DNA of 64,000 nucleotides from Mycolicibacillus parakoreensis (GCF_022370835.2 NZ_CP092365.1:3658001-3722000), one strand, 5' to 3'; numbered from the stretch's first letter, positions 1 to 12,364 are shown. Made by a program: numbers and translations. The notes: generated by a model not told the origin, from the sequence alone.

Positions 1-1
1 G

Positions 2-415
2 CCCGAGGACATCCAGACCGCCCCGCCCGCCGACGGCGCCGACGTGACGATCGACGTCGTCTACGACGGCCCCGACCTCGCGGTGGTGTCCGAACACACC
101 GGGCTCAGCGTCGCCCAGATCATCGCCGCCCACACCGCGGCACCGTGGCGGGTCGGATTCGGCGGCGCCACACCGGGTTTCGCCTACCTCACCGGTGGCG
201 ACCCGCGGCTGGCCATTCCGCGGCGGGCCGACACCCGCGAGTCGGTGCCGGCCGGGTCGGTGGCGCTGGCCGGTGAGTTCAGCGGCATCTACCCGCGCAC
301 CGGCCCGGGGTGGTGGCAGTTGATCGGCCGCACCGACACCGTGGTCTGGGACATCGACCGCCCGAACCCGGCGTTGTTGACCCCGGGGATGTGGGTCCAG
401 TTCCAGCCCGTCTGA
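2..415 (+). CDS. pxpB: 5-oxoprolinase subunit B (PxpB/KipI family), 5' end cut by window
   Basis: The reading frame is open from the first bases, so this is the C-terminal ~137 residues of a protein of about 210 (Rv0264c counterpart). The segment [18 protein letters not shown] followed by [10 protein letters not shown] and [17 protein letters not shown] is the signature of the KipI/allophanate-hydrolase subunit 1 family. PxpB works with PxpA and PxpC in ATP-dependent cytosolic opening of 5-oxoproline to glutamate. The partner pxpC starts 23 bases downstream, so the two are almost certainly one operon. The true start lies outside the window. A urea-amidolyase role is the older family name and is less likely without a biotin-carboxylase domain. 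Confidence 0.9.
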   Translation, partial: PEDIQTAPPADGADVTIDVVYDGPDLAVVSEHTGLSVAQIIAAHTAAPWRVGFGGATPGFAYLTGGDPRLAIPRRADTRESVPAGSVALAGEFSGIYPRTGPGWWQLIGRTDTVVWDIDRPNPALLTPGMWVQFQPV

Positions 416-438
416 ACGACGCTGCAGAGGAGACCGCC

Positions 439-3537
<3,099 letters not shown>

Positions 3538-4632
3538 CCGACATACTCCATGCCCAGATCGAACTGGTCGGTGAAGAAGTACGGCAGCTCGTCGTAGACG
3601 CCTGGGCGTCCCAGCATCCCGGCCACCGCCACCGCGGGCTGTTTGCGTGCGGTCGCCCAGTGCTCGACACGGATCCTGGTTTGCAAAAAGGGGTTTCGCG
3701 CCGCGGCGATATCCCCGACGGCGTAGATGTCGCGGTCACTGGTCTGCAGTCCGGCATCGACGAGCACACCACCGCCGCCGGTCGACAACCCCGCCCGGCG
3801 GGCCAGTTCGATGTTGGGTTCGGCCCCGACGGCCACCAGCAGCGTGTCGGCGGCGACGGTGGTGCCGTCGGTCAGGGTGAGCCCGGCCGCGCCCCTCGCG
3901 CCGACCGTCACGCCCAGGCGCAGCTCGACGCCGTTGGCCCGGTGGGTCTCGGCGAAGAACTCCCCGATTTCCTCGCCGAGACTGCGCGCCAACGGAAGTC
4001 GGGAACGCCCCAGCACGGTGACGTCGAGCCCGCGGTGCCGGGCGGCGGCGGCGACCTCCAAGCCGATCCACCCGGCGCCGACGATGGCCACCGAGCCGCC
4101 GGGGGTCAGCGCGGCGTCCAGGCCCACCGCGTCCCGATAGGTGCGCAGGGTGTGCACGCGGGGGTCCCCCATGTCGATGCCGGGCAGCGAACGGGCGCGC
4201 GAACCGGTGGCCAACAACAGTTTGTCGTAGCCCACGATCTGCCCGCCGACGGTCACGGTGTGCGCGGCGGGGTGGATCGCGGTGACCGGGGCGCCGGTGT
4301 GCAGCTCGATCCCGTGGCGGCGATACCAGTCGTCGTCGTGCAGGGTGAGATCGGCCCACACGAGCCGCCGGTCGGCCTCGTCGTAGGCGCGGGCGATCCG
4401 CGACGTCTTGGGCTCGAGAAACTCCAGCGACAGCGGGATCCGGTCGTAGGGTGCCTCGTTCTCGGCGCCGAACAGCACGATCCGGCCGTCGAACTCGGCG
4501 GCGCGCAGCGCCTCGGCGGCGCGCACCCCGGCGACGCCGGCGCCGACGATGACGACGGTGCCCGGATCGGCGCCCACAGCCACGGTCACCTCACTGCTCG
4601 CTGGGACCACCACCGTAACCGACCCCGCCCGG

Positions 4633-4648
4633 CGTGACGTGGCTCACG
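4633..4648. promoter_or_regulatory. CRP/FNR-type palindrome, CGTGA-N6-TCACG
   Basis: CGTGA at 4633-4637 and TCACG at 4644-4648 are perfect inverted repeats with a six-base spacer, matching the mycobacterial CRP (Rv3676) consensus GTGA-N6-TCAC. The site lies 20-35 bases upstream of the FAD reductase start and about 107 bases upstream of the second narK, in a divergent promoter region, so it could act on either gene. The spacer TGGC is shared with a similar site upstream of R2lox (36591-36604). Binding is an inference. Confidence 0.5.
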
Positions 4649-4754
4649 CAGTGTTCGGGCACGGGATCGAGGGGGGTTTCACAGCGCGAATTAACATCGG
4701 CGACATACCGATTGCTCAACATTGACGGTGATCCGGCGACGGCAAGGAGCACCG

Positions 4755-6164
4755 ATGGCACACCGAGCGCGCATCATCGACTGGGATCCCGAGGACACCC
4801 TGGCCTGGGAGGCCGGCAACCGCAGGGTCGCCCGCCGCAACCTGGTCTGCACCGTCGCCGGTGACCACGTCGGGTTCTCGATCTGGTCGCTGTGGTCGGT
4901 GATGGCGTGGTTCATGCCCGAGGCGGTCTACGGTCTGTCCACCGGCGACAAACTGCTGCTGGGTGCGCTGGCCACCGTCGTCGGCGGTGGCGCGCGGATC
5001 CCCTACACCCTGGGGGTGGCCCGGTTCGGCGGGCGCACCTGGACGGTGTTCTCCGCGGTGGTGCTGCTGATCCCGACCGGGGCCACCCTGGTGCTGCTCG
5101 CCCACCCGGGCCTGCCGTTGTGGCCCTACGCGCTCTGTGCGGCGGCCACCGGCCTGGGCGGCGGCAACTATGCGGCGTCGCTGACCAACGTCAACGCGTT
5201 CTACCCGCAGCGGCTCAAGGGATCGGCGCTCGGGATCAACGCCGGGCTGGGCAATCTGGGGGTGGCCGGCATCCAGGTGGTCGCGCTGCTGGTGTTGGCC
5301 ACCGCGGGTGACCGGCAGCCCCACTGGGTCTGCGGTGGCTATCTGCTGGCACTGGTGGCGGTCGCGATCGCCGCGGCGCTGTTCATGGACAACCTCGATC
5401 ACCCCCTCGAGCCCGGGCACCTGCGGTCGGTGTTGGCCCTGCCCGACACCTGGGCGATCACGCTGCTGTACGGGGCGGCGTTCGGCTCCTGGATCGGGTT
5501 GGTGTTCGCGTTCGGCCAGGTGATGCACGTCCATTTCCTCGCCGCCGGCCAGACGGGCGCCCAGGCCGCCCTGCACACCGCCCAGATCGCGTTCGTCGGG
5601 CCCCTGCTCGGGTCGCTGTCGCGGGTGCTCGGAGGACGCTGCGCCGACCGGGTCGGCGGCGCGCGGGTGACGGTGACGGTGTTCGTCGCCATGACCGGTG
5701 CGACCGCGGCGCTGGCGGCCTTGAGCACCCACGACGATCATCTGCGCGGGCACGGCGGGCCGCCCCCGGCCGCGATCGGCGGCTACGCCGTGGGGTTCGT
5801 CACGCTGTTCGTGCTCGCCGGGATCGCCAACGCGTCGGTGTTCAAACTGATCCCGTCGGTGTTGGAGGCCCGCAGCCGGGGGTTGGCACTGGAGGCGGCG
5901 GCCCGGCGCCGCTGGGCCGACACCCACGCCGGCGCGCTGATCGGGGTCGCCTCAGCACTCGGCGCGATCGGCGGGGCGGGCATCGAGCTGACGCTGCGCG
6001 AGTCCTATGCGCTCACCGGATCGGGGAGCGTCGCCTACTGGGTGTTCGTGCTCCTCTACGCGGTGGCCGCGCTGGTGACCTGGCGGCGCTACCTGCGGGC
6101 CGCGCGGCCGGCGGCGCCGGCGCTGCGCGCCGAGGCCGCCGAACCGGCCCCGGCACTGCTGTGA
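4755..6164 (+). CDS. narK3: NarK3-type nitrate/nitrite transporter, copy 2
   Basis: A 469-residue MFS protein, exactly the length of Mtb NarK3, with about 12 hydrophobic segments. The N-terminus IIDWDPEDTLAWEAGNRRVARRNL, the nitrate-signature-like GNYAASLTNVNAFYPQRLKGSALGINAGLGNLGVAGIQ and PLLGSLSRVLGGRCADRVGG identify the NarK family. The ATG at 4755 has AAGGAG at 4744-4749. It is a close paralogue of the gene at 1936 with the same domain order; the pair is separated only by an opposing reductase gene. A CRP-type palindrome sits 107 bases upstream, and the next gene begins after a GlnR-type box array. Transport direction and substrate preference are not determinable. Confidence 0.92.
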   Translation: MAHRARIIDWDPEDTLAWEAGNRRVARRNLVCTVAGDHVGFSIWSLWSVMAWFMPEAVYGLSTGDKLLLGALATVVGGGARIPYTLGVARFGGRTWTVFSAVVLLIPTGATLVLLAHPGLPLWPYALCAAATGLGGGNYAASLTNVNAFYPQRLKGSALGINAGLGNLGVAGIQVVALLVLATAGDRQPHWVCGGYLLALVAVAIAAALFMDNLDHPLEPGHLRSVLALPDTWAITLLYGAAFGSWIGLVFAFGQVMHVHFLAAGQTGAQAALHTAQIAFVGPLLGSLSRVLGGRCADRVGGARVTVTVFVAMTGATAALAALSTHDDHLRGHGGPPPAAIGGYAVGFVTLFVLAGIANASVFKLIPSVLEARSRGLALEAAARRRWADTHAGALIGVASALGAIGGAGIELTLRESYALTGSGSVAYWVFVLLYAVAALVTWRRYLRAARPAAPALRAEAAEPAPALL

Positions 6165-6190
6165 CCGGCGTCGCGGCGCCCGCACGCAGA

Positions 6191-6228
6191 GCAACCCGGT
6201 GGCAACCGACCGGTAACACCGCCGAAAC
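6191..6228 (+). promoter_or_regulatory. GlnR-type operator: four half-sites at 11-bp spacing
   Basis: GCAAC (6191), GCAAC (6202), GTAAC (6213) and GAAAC (6224) follow each other with exactly six bases between them, so the AC dinucleotide recurs every 11 bp. This is the AC-n9-AC architecture of actinobacterial GlnR boxes (GTnAC-n6-GaAAC). The array lies between narK copy 2 and the chelatase ATG at 6251. Low G/C at third positions through this stretch supports it being regulatory rather than coding. GlnR control of nitrate/nitrite assimilation is established in mycobacteria; binding here is inferred. Confidence 0.6.
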
Positions 6229-6250
6229 CCCTCGCGACTACACCGGTTTC

Positions 6251-6964
6251 ATGAGTCCACCCACCGCGTCCCGGCCGGCCGGGGTGAACCGCGTTCTGGT
6301 GGCCCACGGCACCCGCAAGCCCGGCGGTGTGGCGATGATCGCCGCTCTCGCCGACCGGGTCGGCGCGCTGCTGGGCCAGCCGGTGCACGTGGCCTTCGTC
6401 GACGTGGTCGGTCCCGGACCCGCCGAGGTGCTGCGGGCCGACCCGTCCCCGGCGGTGGTGGTGCCGGCGTTCGTGGCGCGCGGCTATCACGTGCGCCGCG
6501 ACCTGCCCGCCCAGCTTCTCGCCAGCGGGCACCCGCAGATCACGCTCACCCCCGCGCTGGGGCCCGGTGCGGCGCTGGTGGGCCTGCTCGCCGCCCAACT
6601 GCGCGCCGCGGGGTGTCGCCGCGGCGACGCGGTGGTGCTCGCGGTCGCCGGCAGTGCCGATCCGCTCGCCCGCGCCGATGTGACCCGGCTGGCCGAGCGG
6701 TTGGCGGCGACCGCCGGATTCGCCGTCGCGCTGGGGTGTGTGGCGACCGGATCCCCCGGGGTCGAGCAGGTCGTCGCGCGTGCGCGGCGCCGCGGTGCGC
6801 ACCGGGTGATCGCGGTGTCGGGTCTGCTCGCCGACGGGCTGTTCCAGGACCGGCTGCGCGGCTGCGGGGCCGACGTGGTGACCGACCCGCTCGGTGCCCA
6901 GCCGATGCTGGCGCGGGCCGTCGCCGATCAGTTCCTGCGGGCGTCGCACGCGGTGGCCGCCTGA
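6251..6964 (+). CDS. CbiX/SirB-family sirohydrochlorin chelatase
   Basis: A 237-residue protein with the CbiX pattern VLVAHGTRKPGG near the N-terminus (the histidine is the expected metal-handling residue) and a second half that repeats the fold (HRVIAVSGLLADG). It is the Rv0259c counterpart. The family inserts iron or cobalt into sirohydrochlorin, giving siroheme for nitrite/sulfite reductases or a cobalamin precursor. Location beside narK and behind a GlnR-like array favours siroheme for nitrite reduction. A GTG at 6161 overlapping the narK stop would add 30 residues, but that extension has poor codon bias and covers the operator array, so ATG 6251 is preferred. The Rv0260c-type HemD neighbour of Mtb is absent. 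Confidence 0.82.
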   Translation: MSPPTASRPAGVNRVLVAHGTRKPGGVAMIAALADRVGALLGQPVHVAFVDVVGPGPAEVLRADPSPAVVVPAFVARGYHVRRDLPAQLLASGHPQITLTPALGPGAALVGLLAAQLRAAGCRRGDAVVLAVAGSADPLARADVTRLAERLAATAGFAVALGCVATGSPGVEQVVARARRRGAHRVIAVSGLLADGLFQDRLRGCGADVVTDPLGAQPMLARAVADQFLRASHAVAA

Positions 6965-6976
6965 TGCGGTGATCCC

Positions 6977-6982
6977 TACAGT
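6977..6982 (+). promoter_or_regulatory. -10 hexamer TACAGT of a likely leaderless promoter
   Basis: TACAGT fits the mycobacterial TANNNT -10 and lies six bases upstream of the ATG at 6989, placing the transcription start at or within a base or two of the start codon. Confidence 0.45.
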
Positions 6983-6988
6983 GGAGCT

Positions 6989-7402
6989 ATGAGCGGCTCC
7001 GACTGCACCACCCTGTACCGGTTGACCGGCGCGGTGGCGGGCCTGCCGAACGCGATCGACGATCTGCGCCGGCGCACGGTCTTCGGCGCCGGCCACACCC
7101 GGCTGGGCACGGTGAGCGCGGTCCTGGTCGACGAGTGGGAACACCGCCCGCGGTTCGTGGTGGTCGCCTCCGGTGGGCTGGCCGGGATCGGCCGGCGCCA
7201 CCGCGTGGTCCCCGTCGACCGGATCACCGGCACGACCGTCGACGACGTCTTCCTCGACGTGACGCCCGACGAGCTGGCCGACGGACCCGGCTATGCGCGG
7301 CAGCGGATCACCGAGCGCGACTACCTCGAGCGCGTGTACGGCCACTACGAGCGCACACCGTGCTGGGAGTCCGGTTACGTGTTCCCCGAGTTCAACCGCT
7401 GA
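6989..7402 (+). CDS. PRC-barrel-like domain protein
   Basis: A 137-residue soluble protein. The central segment RRTVFGAGHTRLGTVSAVLVDEWEHRPRFVVVASGG followed by RRHRVVPVDRI has the beta-rich 'X-VGxVxD-ll-D' shape of PRC-barrel domains, small modules found in RNA-processing and stress-linked proteins. The C-terminal third (YARQRITERDYLERVYGHYERTPCW) is charged, helical and not recognised. No partner is evident; it sits between the chelatase and convergent stress genes, and its last 11 bases overlap the opposing kinase-like gene. Start choice follows the -10 hexamer six bases upstream; GTGGAG at 6981 could also serve as a ribosome site. Function is unassigned. Confidence 0.7.
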   Translation: MSGSDCTTLYRLTGAVAGLPNAIDDLRRRTVFGAGHTRLGTVSAVLVDEWEHRPRFVVVASGGLAGIGRRHRVVPVDRITGTTVDDVFLDVTPDELADGPGYARQRITERDYLERVYGHYERTPCWESGYVFPEFNR

Positions 7403-8891
7403 CCGAATCGGCCAGCGCCCGCCAGCGCCGCACCACCGACTCCGCCGAATCGACCTGCGGCGCGGTGGTGTCCAGCGGTACGGCCTCGGGCCACCCGAGC
7501 GGGTCCATCTCCAGGTGCTCGGCGATCTGCGCGGTGGCGTCCGAGGGGTGACCGGCGGGCCGGTCGGCGACGCGTTGGGCCGCGGTGTCGACGTCGGTGC
7601 GACACTGGATCTCCAGCAGCGGCGCGTGCAGCGCCGCGGCCAGCTCGCGCGCCTCGGCGCGCCGGCGCGGCTCGCGCCAGGTGCCGTCGAGGATCACCGA
7701 CCGTCCCTCGGCGAGCAGTCGCCGCGCCCGGGCGAACACCTCCCGATAGACGGTGTCGACGTGGCGCGGGGCGTACAGCCCGGCGTCGGGCTCCCCGGGC
7801 CGGCCGGTGATCACGTCGCGCTCGTGCAGCTCCTGGCGCACCCGATCGGTGGAGATCACCTCCGCACCCACCTGTTGGGCGACCCGGTGCGACACCGTCG
7901 TCTTCCCGGTGCCGGGACCGCCGCCGATCACCGCCAGGCGCACCGTCGCCGACCGCAGGTGGTCGGTGGCGATCCGCAGATGCGCCTGCGCGCTGTCCTG
8001 CGAACCCCGATGGCCCTGGGCGAAGCGAACGCAGTCGGTTTTGGCCCGCACCAGCGCGCGGTAGGCGATGTAGAAGTCGACCAGCGAAGCCGGTGCGGAA
8101 TCGCCGCTGGCCCGACGGTATTCGGCCACGAACAGCTCGGCGAGATCCGCACGGCCCAAGAACTCCAGGTCCATCGCCAAGAACGCGGCGTCGTCGATGG
8201 CGTCGACGTGGCGCAGGGCGTCGTCGAACTCCAGGCAGTCGAGGATCTGCACCCCGTCGGGCAGGCAGAAGATGTCGTCGGCCAGCAGATCGCCGTGCCC
8301 GTCGACGATGCGCCGCTCGGCGATGCGGCGGTCGAACAGCGCCTCCCGCCCGGCCAGATAGCGCAGCGCCAGGCGCTCGACGGTCGCCACGGCGTCGTCG
8401 GGGAGCACCCCGACGGCCAGCGTCGCCATCTCGGTGATGTTGTCGCGCCAGCGGCCGCGCACGGCGTCGAGCCGTCCCTGACTCTCGACGCGTTCACCAC
8501 GCTCGGCGCCGTCGTGGAAACCGGCGAGCACCCCGGCGACGGTGCGCAGCGCCGCGGCGCCGCGATCGGTGCGGGTGTCGCGCACCACGGTGGCCAGCCG
8601 GGCCGAATCGGGGTAGCGGCGCATCACGATCACCGGTTCGGCCGTCGCGGCGGTCGGATCGCTGAACCGCGCGATCCCCAGGTAGGTGTCGGCGGCGAGG
8701 CGGCTGTTGAGTTCGACCTCGCGGGCGCAGACCTGTTCGCGGCGTTCGAGGGTGGAGAAGTCCAGGAAATCGGTGACCACCGGCTTCTTCGCCTTGTACG
8801 CCCGCTCACCGATGAGAACCACGATGCCGGAGTGGGTTTCGTGAATCGCCACCGGCAGGTTCGGCCGGTCCGGATCGATCTCAGGGCTCAT
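7392..8891 (-). CDS. aminoglycoside-phosphotransferase-like kinase fused to P-loop ATPase (Rv2004c-like)
   Basis: 499 residues, matching Rv2004c (498). The N-terminal ~330 residues show a phosphotransferase-type kinase fold: RAYKAKKPVVTDFLDFSTLERR (lysine region), then RIVDGHGDLLADDIF and ILDCLEFDDALRHVDAIDD, corresponding to the HGD catalytic loop and the following acidic metal site. The C-terminal domain opens with the Walker A motif GGGPGTGKTT near residue 345 and resembles zeta-toxin/AAA kinases. Substrate is unknown. In Mtb this gene lies in the DosR dormancy cluster beside a universal stress gene; the same pairing is kept here, with the stress protein upstream (17 bases away) and probably co-transcribed. 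No DosR box was found. Confidence 0.85.
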   Translation of the reverse strand: MSPEIDPDRPNLPVAIHETHSGIVVLIGERAYKAKKPVVTDFLDFSTLERREQVCAREVELNSRLAADTYLGIARFSDPTAATAEPVIVMRRYPDSARLATVVRDTRTDRGAAALRTVAGVLAGFHDGAERGERVESQGRLDAVRGRWRDNITEMATLAVGVLPDDAVATVERLALRYLAGREALFDRRIAERRIVDGHGDLLADDIFCLPDGVQILDCLEFDDALRHVDAIDDAAFLAMDLEFLGRADLAELFVAEYRRASGDSAPASLVDFYIAYRALVRAKTDCVRFAQGHRGSQDSAQAHLRIATDHLRSATVRLAVIGGGPGTGKTTVSHRVAQQVGAEVISTDRVRQELHERDVITGRPGEPDAGLYAPRHVDTVYREVFARARRLLAEGRSVILDGTWREPRRRAEARELAAALHAPLLEIQCRTDVDTAAQRVADRPAGHPSDATAQIAEHLEMDPLGWPEAVPLDTTAPQVDSAESVVRRWRALADSVSG

Positions 8892-8907
8892 CGGATTCCA
8901 CCCCGGC

Positions 8908-9813
8908 TCAGAATCGCCGCGCCACGATCACCGGGACCTCCGCGCCGTGCACGACCGCCCGGCTCACCGAGCCGAGCAGCATGCCGGTGAACCCGCCGCG
9001 CCCGTGGCTGCCGACGACCACCAGCTGTGCGCTCTCGGCGTGCTCGAGCAGATGGTGCGCCGGTTGCCCCCACACCACCAGCCGGCGCACGGTCAGGTCC
9101 GGATACTGTTCGCGGTAGCCGGCCAACCGCTCGGCGAGCACCTCCTCGCCGCGGGTGACCAGGTCCGACCACTGCTGGCCCGCGATACCCACCAGATCGG
9201 CGTCGTGCCAGGCATGCAACGCGATCAGGTCCACCTCACGGGCCGCCGCCTCGGCGAAGGCGACCTCGGTGGCCAGCTCGGAGGCGCGCGACCCGTCGAT
9301 GCCGAGCAGCACCGGCCGGCGCGCGGCCTCGGCGGCCTGCTCGGCCGAGAGCTCCTGCCCGTGGATCACCGCCACCGGGCAGCGCGCGTGCTGGACCAGT
9401 CCCGCGCTGACCGATCCCATCACGGCGCGCCGCAGCGATCCCTGGCCCCGCGAGCCGACCACCACCAGTTCCGCGTCCCGTGTCATCGCGGCCAGGGTCG
9501 GCACCGGCTGCGCCCAGATGATGTCGGTGACGACCTCGGGGCGCTGCCCGGCGCCCACCTCGTCGTCGACGATGTCGAGGGCCTCGGTGACGATCCGTCG
9601 CGCATGCCGCTCGTAGGGCACCCGCAGCGAGACCGGTCCGTCGTCGACCTCCCAGGCGACCGCCTGGGCCTCGATCTCGGGCACGGCCACCACGTAGACC
9701 ACCGTCACGGCCCGCCGGTGCAGCATCGCGGTGCGGGTCGCCCAGCGCAGCGCCGCCTGTGCCGAACCGGAACCGTCGAACCCGACGACGATATCCCGTG
9801 TCCTGGCCGCCAT
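8908..9813 (-). CDS. tandem-domain universal stress protein (Rv2005c-like)
   Basis: 301 residues containing two UspA domains. Each has the ATP-binding loop: GSRGQGSLRRAVMGSVS in the first (~residues 125-141) and GSHGRGGFTGMLLGSVS in the second (~270-286), both of the GxxGxGG/S-x8-GS type, so nucleotide binding is expected in both halves. The start IVVGFDGSGSAQAALRWA is canonical. Family members accumulate in hypoxia and stationary phase. It is followed 17 bases later by the Rv2004c-like kinase gene, the same pair seen in Mtb's DosR regulon. The ribosome site AAAGGAC precedes the ATG. Regulation here is unknown because no clear DosR-type palindrome was seen upstream. Confidence 0.9.
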   Translation of the reverse strand: MAARTRDIVVGFDGSGSAQAALRWATRTAMLHRRAVTVVYVVAVPEIEAQAVAWEVDDGPVSLRVPYERHARRIVTEALDIVDDEVGAGQRPEVVTDIIWAQPVPTLAAMTRDAELVVVGSRGQGSLRRAVMGSVSAGLVQHARCPVAVIHGQELSAEQAAEAARRPVLLGIDGSRASELATEVAFAEAAAREVDLIALHAWHDADLVGIAGQQWSDLVTRGEEVLAERLAGYREQYPDLTVRRLVVWGQPAHHLLEHAESAQLVVVGSHGRGGFTGMLLGSVSRAVVHGAEVPVIVARRF

Positions 9814-9888
9814 TCCGCTGTCCTTTCCGCCGCCGCCGATCGTCGGTGACCCGCGTGACTGCAGTCTATGTGCTCACCGCGGTGGCTT

Positions 9889-11973
9889 TCAGAATTCGCA
9901 GGCGCGGCCGATGCAGCCGCCGCTGTAGGACACGTCGGCCTGCGGCAGCGCCGCCGCCGGGTCCGCGAACGTCAGCACCTGGCCGGCGCGGCTGCCGTAC
10001 CGGTAGACGGTGATGCCCTTGACCCGCGCCCGCCACGCCGCCAGGTAGATGTCCTCGACGTCGGCGACGGTCGCGGTGGCCGGCAGGTTGATCGTCTTGG
10101 ACACCGCCGCGTCGACGTGGCGCTGCACCCCGGCCTGCATGCGCAGATGCCAGGTCGGGGCGATCTCGGCGGCGGTGGGGTAGGCCGCCCGCACCGCCTC
10201 GGGAACCAGGGCGCAGCCGCGCACCCCGCCGTGGCGGGCGATCTCGGTGATCAACTGCTCGCTGTAGAAGCCGCCCGCCCGGGCCAGGCGCTCGAAGTGC
10301 GCGTTGAGCTCCACCAGGTGCCGACCCACGATGTTGCGGGCGTAGGCGATGGCGAACATCGGCTCGATCCCGGCGGTGGTGCCGGCGATCAGCGAGATGG
10401 TTCCGGTCGGGGCGACCGAGGTGACCTGGGCGTGTCGGCGGGGCGGGCCGTCGGCGTAGCGGCTGTGGGCGAACGCCGGGAAGGCGCCGCGCTCGCCGGC
10501 CAGCCGCACCGATTCGGCGTGGGCGGCGCGCTGGATGTGCGCGGCGAGGCGCCCGGCCAGCCGCACCGCCGGCTGACTGTCGTAGGCCAGACCCTGGTCG
10601 GCGAGCAGCTCGGCCAGCCCCATCATGCCCAGACCGATCTTGCGGGTCGCTTTGGCGGCGGTGTCGAGTTCGGCCACCGGGTAGACGCCGGCGTCGATCA
10701 CGTCGTCGAGGAAACGCACCCCGAGTGCCGCGGTGGCGGCCAACCGATCCCAGTCGATGCGGCCGTCGGTGACCATGCGCGCCAGGTTGATCGATCCGAG
10801 GTTGCACGATTCGTACGCCAGCAGCGGCACCTCGCCGCACGGGTTGGTCGCCGCGATGCGGCCGTGTGCGGGCACCGGGTTGGCCCGGTTGATCGTGTCG
10901 AGGAACAGCAGCCCCGGGTCCCCGCCGGCGTGGGCGGCCTCGCAGATCGCGGTGAACAGCTCCGCGGCCGCCACGGTGGCCACGGTGCGGCCGGTGCGCG
11001 GGTTGATCAGCCGGTGGCGCCCGCCGCGCTGCACCGCCCGCAGGAACGCGTCGCCGACCCCCACCGAGAGGTTGAACTGCGCCAGTTCACCGGCGAGCGC
11101 GGTTTTGGCGCCGAGGAATTCGTAGATGTCGGGGTGAGAGACGTCGAGCACCGCCATGCACGCGCCGCGCCGGCGGCCCCCCATGCTGACCACCCCGGCG
11201 GCGGTGTCGAACAGCCGCAGGAACGACACCGGTCCGCTGGCGCGGCCCCCGGTGCCGGTGACCGGGTCCCCGGCCGGGCGCAGCGCGCTGAACGAGAACC
11301 CGGTGCCGCCGCCGGCCCGGTGGATCTCGGCGGTCTGGCCCAACGTGGTGAAGATCGCCCGCAGCGAATCCGGCAGCGGCAGCACCACACACCCCGACAG
11401 CAGCCCCAGCGCGGTGCCGGCGTTCATCAACGTCGGCGAGTTCGGCAGGAACTCCCGGCTGCGCAGCGTCGCGGCGAACCGTTCGGCCCACCCGCTCGAG
11501 GCGCCGCGGCGGTAACCGTCCTCGGCGCCGGCGACCGCGGTGGCGACCCGGTCCATCATCTCCCCGGTGGATTCGGCCGGCCGGCCGTCTTCGTCGCGCA
11601 GCAGGTACCGCTCGGCGAGCACGGTGACCGCCGCCAGGCTCAGTTTCAGCTCGTCGCGCACCCCGACCAGGGTCTTGGCGGCGCGCACCTCGGCGCGGCG
11701 CTGCCGGTAGACGATGTAGGCGCGGGCCACCTGCGGGGCGCCGAGCGCGCTCAGCTGGACCTCGATCCGGTCTTGGATCTCCTCGACGGTGGGTGCGCGC
11801 CGCGCGTCGGCGAGCGCGGCCGCGACGGCGTCGGCGACCCGGGCGCCCAGCGTCGAATCCCGGTGGCCGGCCTCGGCGGCCGCCGCGGCCACCGCGGCCT
11901 CGATCCGGGCGCGGTCGAAGGCGATCAGCCGGCCGTCCCGGCGTCGCACCTGTGCCGGCGCGGACCGCGGCAT
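9889..11973 (-). CDS. nrdZ: class II (adenosylcobalamin-dependent) ribonucleotide reductase NrdZ
   Basis: 694 residues, close to Mtb Rv0570 (692). An N-terminal ATP-cone region (VRRRDGRLIAFDRARIEAAV) precedes the catalytic barrel with PNSPTLMNAG, a cysteine in LLSGCVVLPLPDS, and the radical loop NPCGEVPLLAYESCNLGSIN carrying the N-x-C-x-E active-site trio. The C-terminus GGCIGRACEF provides the redox cysteine pair. It reduces ribonucleotides without oxygen, using B12, which suits microaerobic survival; in Mtb it belongs to the DosR regulon, where it lies away from this locus. The cupin gene upstream ends six bases before its ATG, so the two form an operon. Nothing appears degraded. Confidence 0.93.
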   Translation of the reverse strand: MPRSAPAQVRRRDGRLIAFDRARIEAAVAAAAAEAGHRDSTLGARVADAVAAALADARRAPTVEEIQDRIEVQLSALGAPQVARAYIVYRQRRAEVRAAKTLVGVRDELKLSLAAVTVLAERYLLRDEDGRPAESTGEMMDRVATAVAGAEDGYRRGASSGWAERFAATLRSREFLPNSPTLMNAGTALGLLSGCVVLPLPDSLRAIFTTLGQTAEIHRAGGGTGFSFSALRPAGDPVTGTGGRASGPVSFLRLFDTAAGVVSMGGRRRGACMAVLDVSHPDIYEFLGAKTALAGELAQFNLSVGVGDAFLRAVQRGGRHRLINPRTGRTVATVAAAELFTAICEAAHAGGDPGLLFLDTINRANPVPAHGRIAATNPCGEVPLLAYESCNLGSINLARMVTDGRIDWDRLAATAALGVRFLDDVIDAGVYPVAELDTAAKATRKIGLGMMGLAELLADQGLAYDSQPAVRLAGRLAAHIQRAAHAESVRLAGERGAFPAFAHSRYADGPPRRHAQVTSVAPTGTISLIAGTTAGIEPMFAIAYARNIVGRHLVELNAHFERLARAGGFYSEQLITEIARHGGVRGCALVPEAVRAAYPTAAEIAPTWHLRMQAGVQRHVDAAVSKTINLPATATVADVEDIYLAAWRARVKGITVYRYGSRAGQVLTFADPAAALPQADVSYSGGCIGRACEF

Positions 11974-11979
11974 CGGCGC

Positions 11980-12315
11980 CTACTCCGTCTTTTTGGCGAC
12001 CGTCAGCAGGATCGCCGAATCCTCCAGCGCCTCCAGGGCGTGCACGGCGTCGGGGATCACCAGCAGGTCGCCGACCCAGCCGATCCATTCGTCGCGGCCG
12101 GCGCGAAGCCGCACCCGGCCGGAGAGCACCTGCAAGGTGGCGTCGTCGAGGGTCTGGTGCTCGTCGAGGGTGCGGCCCTCGGTCAAGGCGATGACGGTCT
12201 GGCGCAACGTGTGATCGTGGCCGCCGAACACGGTGGCCGCCCGGCGCCCACTGGCCTCGGTGCGGGCCCGCTCCAACTGGTCGCGGCCCATCGCCGTCAA
12301 CGAAAACTTGTTCAT
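11980..12315 (-). CDS. small cupin-domain protein
   Basis: 111 residues. The segments DEHQTLDDATLQVLSGRVRLRAG and GWVGDLLVIPDAVHALEALEDSAILLTV are the two conserved halves of a cupin barrel, but the first motif has only one of the usual paired histidines (DEHQTL), so metal binding is uncertain. Such single-domain cupins often act as small sensors or in sugar and ligand binding. It is the first gene of a two-gene unit with nrdZ (six-base gap), suggesting a linked function or shared control. Upstream lie an 8-bp inverted repeat (12337-12364) and a 9-bp tandem repeat. Specific function unknown. Confidence 0.82.
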   Translation of the reverse strand: MNKFSLTAMGRDQLERARTEASGRRAATVFGGHDHTLRQTVIALTEGRTLDEHQTLDDATLQVLSGRVRLRAGRDEWIGWVGDLLVIPDAVHALEALEDSAILLTVAKKTE

Positions 12316-12336
12316 CTGCGACTTCGATCCTGGTCG

Positions 12337-12364
12337 GGAGCGGTTATGCCGAGGTTACCGCTCC
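12337..12364. promoter_or_regulatory. inverted repeat GGAGCGGT-N12-ACCGCTCC before cupin-nrdZ
   Basis: Perfect eight-base arms at 12337-12344 and 12357-12364, centre-to-centre 20 bp (two helical turns), 22-49 bases upstream of the cupin start. The geometry is that of a dimeric regulator site. The regulator is not identifiable; it does not resemble an NrdR box or a DosR box. Confidence 0.4.

Noticed and set aside
6161..6250. Upstream GTG start for the chelatase gene, overlapping the narK stop
   Set aside because: The extra 30 codons have weak third-position bias and contain the GlnR-like array; homology starts after 6251.
9814..9888. Possible DosR box upstream of the tandem universal stress protein
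   Set aside because: The region was read on both strands; nothing close to the GGGACT-type palindrome with its paired GTCCC arm is present.
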